Assembly (NCBI GenBank): GCA_000708835.1
Contig: DF237319.1
Location: 27,340-91,339, forward strand
DNA length: 64,000 bases
Direction: 5' to 3'
DNA from: Klebsormidium nitens
Taxonomy: Eukaryota > Streptophyta > Klebsormidiophyceae > Klebsormidiales > Klebsormidiaceae
The notes under the pieces are model-generated. The model had not been told where the DNA came from and searched no databases. It worked only from the letters and a program-made list of their open reading frames with translations. Made by a program: the position numbers and the translations under genes. Positions 60,182 through 64,000 of the stretch are shown one piece after another (the first letter of the stretch is position 1; each line of letters begins with the position of its first letter).

Positions 60182-62003
60182 TTACACCATCGAGTCCGTC
60201 TTGTGCTTCGTACAGAAGCTCTTGGCCTCATCCTGATGTCCAAAGCGGGCCCGCCGAGCGCAGCCTTCATTTTCGCAAAGCTTGTATATATTCACCATGC
60301 CAGCCTCTGCGTGCGCTTTGCACCGCGTCACTTTGCGGCCCCGGCCTTCGGTGAAGCTTGCTACCAGGCGGCATCCGCTGATCTGACACAGCCTGTTAAT
60401 GCTCTCGACATGCCGGCCTCTCGGTGTCGCGCGCACCTGCTCCTTGTCTTCTTTCCTGGAAAGTCGTAATCCGCACAGGTTGTGCAACCTTGTACCTCAC
60501 AGATATCATGTTTTTGCATCTCCATGCCTGGTAGCTTATGTGCGTTGCACACTTCTGGCACGAGCCGCCTCCTCTCTTTCCTGAAAGCATAACGGGCATG
60601 CCCGGAGCACCTCTGCTGGGAGCACGGCAGGGGTCCGCGAATGACGAAGCTAGACCCCAGGGTTACGTGCCTTCCTGCCTCCCCTTCCCCTGACTGAGCT
60701 TGTTGGCCTTGAGCCACTTTTGCACGTACCGCAGAATCCGTCCGACCCCCGGCGCCTGTCGGACTGCTGGATTCTTTCTTGACCCGCTTTTCCTGCTGTC
60801 CCCTTCGGCCCTTCCTGCTCTGCATCTCGGTTGCTATCCCCTTTTCCAAGAACGAAACTCTTTGCTGCCCCGGGCCCCTCCAGAACCTCTGCCACCGCGC
60901 CTCAAAATATGCACCCCACCCATCGTACAAAGACAGCTGGCATGCATTCTGTACTACCCTCCCTGATCCTAGTTTTTCGGTCGCTGCTGCTTTTGCGCCC
61001 GTCCTTTCTGGCTGACCTGCGCCCCCCATTTGCGTCTCTCCTCTCTGATCGGCAGTCCCATCACAGGCTACCGGCCTCTTTCTCCCGGTCTTCTGCTTTG
61101 AGACCCCGCTTTGCTGGCCGCCTTCCTCTGACCGCTGAGGAAACTCTCCATCGGCCTCTGCCTTTGCGCTCTTGGTCCCGCTCGCTTTCCCTTCCACTCT
61201 CTCTTCCTCTACATCGTTTTCCTCGTTGCGGTGACCTCTTTTCTTTCGCTTCTGGTTCGGACTCCCCTCCGCCCAATTCTCACCAAACTCTTGCTTTGCA
61301 TCCTGCCTTTTCCCCGCATCCTCCCCACCCCTCTCCTTCCTCTTCTTCCGCTTGGCATGGACTGGAGCCATGCCTTCCGAACTCTTGCCTTCCGCAGCAC
61401 TCTGGAATGCTGACTGGCCTTCGTCGACTTTTTGGCTGCCTTGAACCCCGTCGCGACTCTGATGTGCATCGGCCTTGAGGGTCTTCGGGGCTTGGAGGTC
61501 AGAAACTTCCTGGCTTTGGTGCTGCTGCTTCTTTCCCTTCTTGCGCTTCCGAGGAGCCTCGTAGACTTCTGCATATGAACATAGAGCCAGGATCGAGGAC
61601 AGAGCAGAGGAAATCTTAAGGTTGATCTCACCCAAGAAATCTTGAATTAAGTAATGTGCACTCAATAGACCCAAGCTGCATTAGGCAATGCCCTAGGTGA
61701 TTGGGTTTGTTGGAACCCCAGTTATGCTACTACTAAGATACTAGGGGAGCTTTGCGCGATGCTGCTAAGGTGGCAAGCAAAGAATTCTAGAGAGGTCGTC
61801 GAGAAGCTGTCTGAAAGAGAAAAAGAATGCTAGTACCAACTCTTAAGTATGCAAAAGGAAGATGGACCGTCCGGTAAAGTCTGAGGGGCGGAGTCAACCA
61901 AAGGTGGTTCAACACAGTGACCACATTTTGCAATTGAGACTTGCTTACCTTCTGGGTTCATGCTATCATCATTCTGCCTCTTCCTCTTCTTCCTTTTCTC
62001 CAT
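60182..62003 (-). CDS. EsV-1-7 repeat protein D (four repeats, no PHD), with a one-base frameshift
   Basis: Exon 1 (62003-61949, MEKRKKRKRQNDDSMNPE) joins exon 2 (from 61568) in phase 1, the same layout as gene A. The long middle is Lys/Glu/Gln-rich with basic clusters and carries LYDGWGAYFEARWQRFWRG, the aromatic motif shared with A. FVIRGPLPC then introduces the repeats: C-SQQR-C-x19-C-NA-H, C-EVQG-C-x16-C-AR-H, C-QISG-C-x16-C-KA-H and C-ENEG-C-x15-C-TK-H. The first two repeats are in one frame, which stops at 60361; the last two are in another, which stops at 60182. The switch lies in the linker between repeats 2 and 3 near 60410, where paralogues read Gly-Met-Val and one G seems to be missing. 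This is either an assembly error or a recent truncating mutation. No GT-AG intron explains it. Confidence 0.78.
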
Positions 62004-62698
62004 GTTTGTGCCAAATGATGCCGCCGTTTACAACTCTTCTACTGCAGAGATCAAGCAGAGAGTAAGCGCAAATGTGCTTTCTCCCCATGCAATCCCCATC
62101 CCAACTTTCGGCGAAGTTAGTGAAAACTATTGAGAAAGTTCCCGTGAGTCCTATTTAACAGCATGCACGGCTGCGGTCTTCAAACCAACAAGATGCAGGT
62201 CACTAAAGTTGAAACTCAGCGTCCGCGTTGAAACCACTCTGAAGCGCTTCAGCAACTTGCTTCTTAGATTGGAAAACCCAAAATTCGCATTTTGCATTTG
62301 AAGAGCAGTCTGCTGCCCGTACTCATGGAATGATGGTGGCAGTCATTGCACTATCTTTGTGTATTGTCTGCCACCCCAACCTGACAGGTTTCAAAGTTCA
62401 TATGGAATTCCGTCTCAAAACCTGCGCCAGAGTTGCCTCAAACAAGAAAGACTTGCATAGTTGAACTGACTGCAGCGCAGCTTTTTTCCAAATTAAGAAC
62501 AGCAAGTGGCGAGTTACATGTTTGCTGATCCATCTGGCACACAGACGTGCCCAGCAAGCGACAAGTGTGCCTGGTGCCTGGACGTACGCCATTTGCATTG
62601 CTGGCTCACAAAACCGCCTCCTGAACTGATATGAAGTCAACATCCAGCAAGATGATGGCTTCTGCAGACTTGCACCGTAGCGGCAGCACTTAAGAGCA
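62004..62698. other. Upstream region of gene D
   Basis: Probable promoter and 5' flank of gene D near 62004-62200. Nothing else recognised. Confidence 0.4.
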
Positions 62699-63338
62699 CC
62701 GTAGTCCAACGTGATGATTCCGAAGTTCCGAAGTGTTTCCCCTGAACTTTTTAGATTGACGGCCGGAGGGCCACCCGGGTCTTTCAGTTGGTGGCCCAAC
62801 GGGCCACCCGACCATGACCATTGGTGGCCCAACTCCACCGCAAATTTAGGATTTTCGACCGCTAGCTTGAACGATCAGACTTGAAATTTTGAGAAGATAA
62901 CAGAGCGCATATGCCATGTCTGTCGTAGTGCTATACTTCACTTGTTCTGGACCCCGGGCTGAAGTTTGGTGGTGTTACAGAAGGAAAACAGCCCGGCTCG
63001 AACGGGTTTTCCTTCAAGTATAGTGTATCATATGCTCTTTTGACAGTAATTTTTAAAAATGTTGTGAAGATTTCCAGCGTATACGCCTTAAAAGTTCTAA
63101 GATAGGCCAGTTCGGTGCATTGATTGATGGCCCACCGGGCCACCTTGGCCCTCCGTATGGTGGCCCGTTGGGCCACCTCCACCCCCCCATTGGTGGCCCG
63201 TTTGGACCATTGATGGTCATTTTAGCAGGGAGTGGGCCACCGGGGGAAACACTTCGGAAGAATCCGAACGGATTTTCCCAGAAATATTTTCCAACAATCC
63301 GACCATTATTTATTCGGAATCATTACCTTGGACTACGG
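62699..63338. repeat. Inverted-repeat (foldback or MITE-like) element 1
   Basis: The outer end of the left arm (62699-62724) is the imperfect reverse complement of the right end (63312-63338); shared core TTCGGAATCAT and GACTACGG. Both arms also contain GGGGAAACACTTCGGAA and runs of GGTGGCCC/GGGCCACC. There is no long open frame with transposase-like content between them, so this would be a non-autonomous element or a foldback. Confidence 0.6.
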
Positions 63339-63413
63339 TAGTAGATTCCATGCAGCAGCAATTAGGAATCGAAGTTTTCTGAAGGTAAATCTCAATACTG
63401 TGCCATGGTCATA

Positions 63414-63735
63414 CCGTACGACCAAGGTATGATTCCGAATGCTCAAAAAAAGCAATTATTTTAGCGAATGCGAGCCCAAATCATGTATTATTTTCCCTTT
63501 TCCTACCCTAAATCCGAATCGCCTACAGGTACCCCGGTACCCATGTTTTTGAGGCTTTTAACGGTAACCGGTACGTACCTTTTTGTCATAGGGCCTTTGC
63601 AATCACTTTTCGAATGGGATTTAACAATTATTTTCAGTTTACGAAAAAGCAGAATCCGACTGCTTATCCGGAGTTTCCAACTTTCCGAATGCAAATAATT
63701 ATTTATTTATTCGGAATCATACCTTGGTCGTACGG
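63414..63735. repeat. Inverted-repeat element 2 with 27-bp perfect arms
   Basis: Positions 63709-63735 (starting ATTCGGAATCATACCTTGG) are the exact reverse complement of 63414-63440. The spacer of about 270 bp is AT-rich and non-coding. The arm sequence is a close relative of the ends of the element just upstream, so the two belong to one repeat family. Confidence 0.75.
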
Positions 63736-64000
63736 GTATGGTTGCTTGTACGTGGGCAATATGGGTCCAATCTTGATTGAGGGCTGGAACTCCGGAAGTT
63801 GAGCCCGGAGGTAAGTCTGTGCTCGCATTTGACCTTGATTTTAAGGCCTTATAGTCCAATCCGATAAGAATATACTTCCCTTCTGGTTAGGGGGCTCTTA
63901 CAGACCCATCCCGGCGATCTGATTGGTCGAGTGACGTAAGCTTAACGCCGTCGCCGAGGTTTCCGACTCCGCGTAAACATTGCAGCTGAGGTGGTGTTAG

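Noticed and set aside
60361-60487. Intron between EsV-1-7 repeats 2 and 3 of gene D
   Set aside because: The two halves are contiguous, with only one base out of register; no donor/acceptor pair would keep the conserved linker, so a frameshift is the simpler reading.
47573-62003. EsV-1-7 cluster as an integrated viral segment
   Set aside because: Despite the motif's name, the genes have spliceosomal introns and host-like low-complexity regions and no viral core genes lie nearby, so an endogenous cellular family is more likely.

Overview
The window is nuclear DNA of a photosynthetic eukaryote. Genes are split by many short GT-AG introns and carry plant-type products: a transit-peptide prolyl-tRNA synthetase, a SEP2-like thylakoid protein, a nuclear PsbY polyprotein and a plant-type augmin subunit 6. 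A ciliary transition-zone gene (B9D2) sits beside them. This combination points to a streptophyte green alga; a Klebsormidium-like alga is my best guess from gene content only.

Layout, left to right. A BRE/BRCC45-like gene runs leftwards off the window start. Head-to-head with it is a complete 12-exon prolyl-tRNA synthetase gene (5.0-13.2 kb). A two-exon SEP2-like gene follows (14.5-15.6 kb), then a ZNF593/BUD20-like zinc-finger gene on the minus strand (16.8-18.4 kb) whose first intron is an AT-AC, U12-type intron. From 18.4 to 22.6 kb I can support no gene. An unrecognised coiled-coil gene lies at 22.6-26.8 kb (minus). B9D2 (27.2-29.3 kb, minus) and VPS4 (30.1-36.2 kb, plus) are head-to-head, as are PsbY (38.2-39.0 kb, minus) and augmin subunit 6 (39.7-46.5 kb, plus).

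The right third is the most unusual part. Four paralogous genes (47.6-49.8, 51.0-54.1, 57.1-57.9 and 60.2-62.0 kb) end in tandem C-x4-C-x16-C-x2-H repeats. I identify these as EsV-1-7 repeats, a motif best known from brown algae and a brown-algal virus. Two of the four also carry a PHD finger. This PHD + EsV-1-7 fusion cluster is the best candidate for an undescribed system here, probably a family of nuclear regulators.

A second theme is structural. In at least four genes (BRE, ProRS, ZNF593, VPS4) the intron holds a decayed tandem copy of the neighbouring splice junction plus exon edge. Other oddities are two GC-AG introns in augmin 6, three PsbY units in one precursor, and inverted-repeat elements at 62.7-63.7 kb. 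All exon models come from reading frames, splice consensus and remembered protein families; no transcript or database evidence was available.
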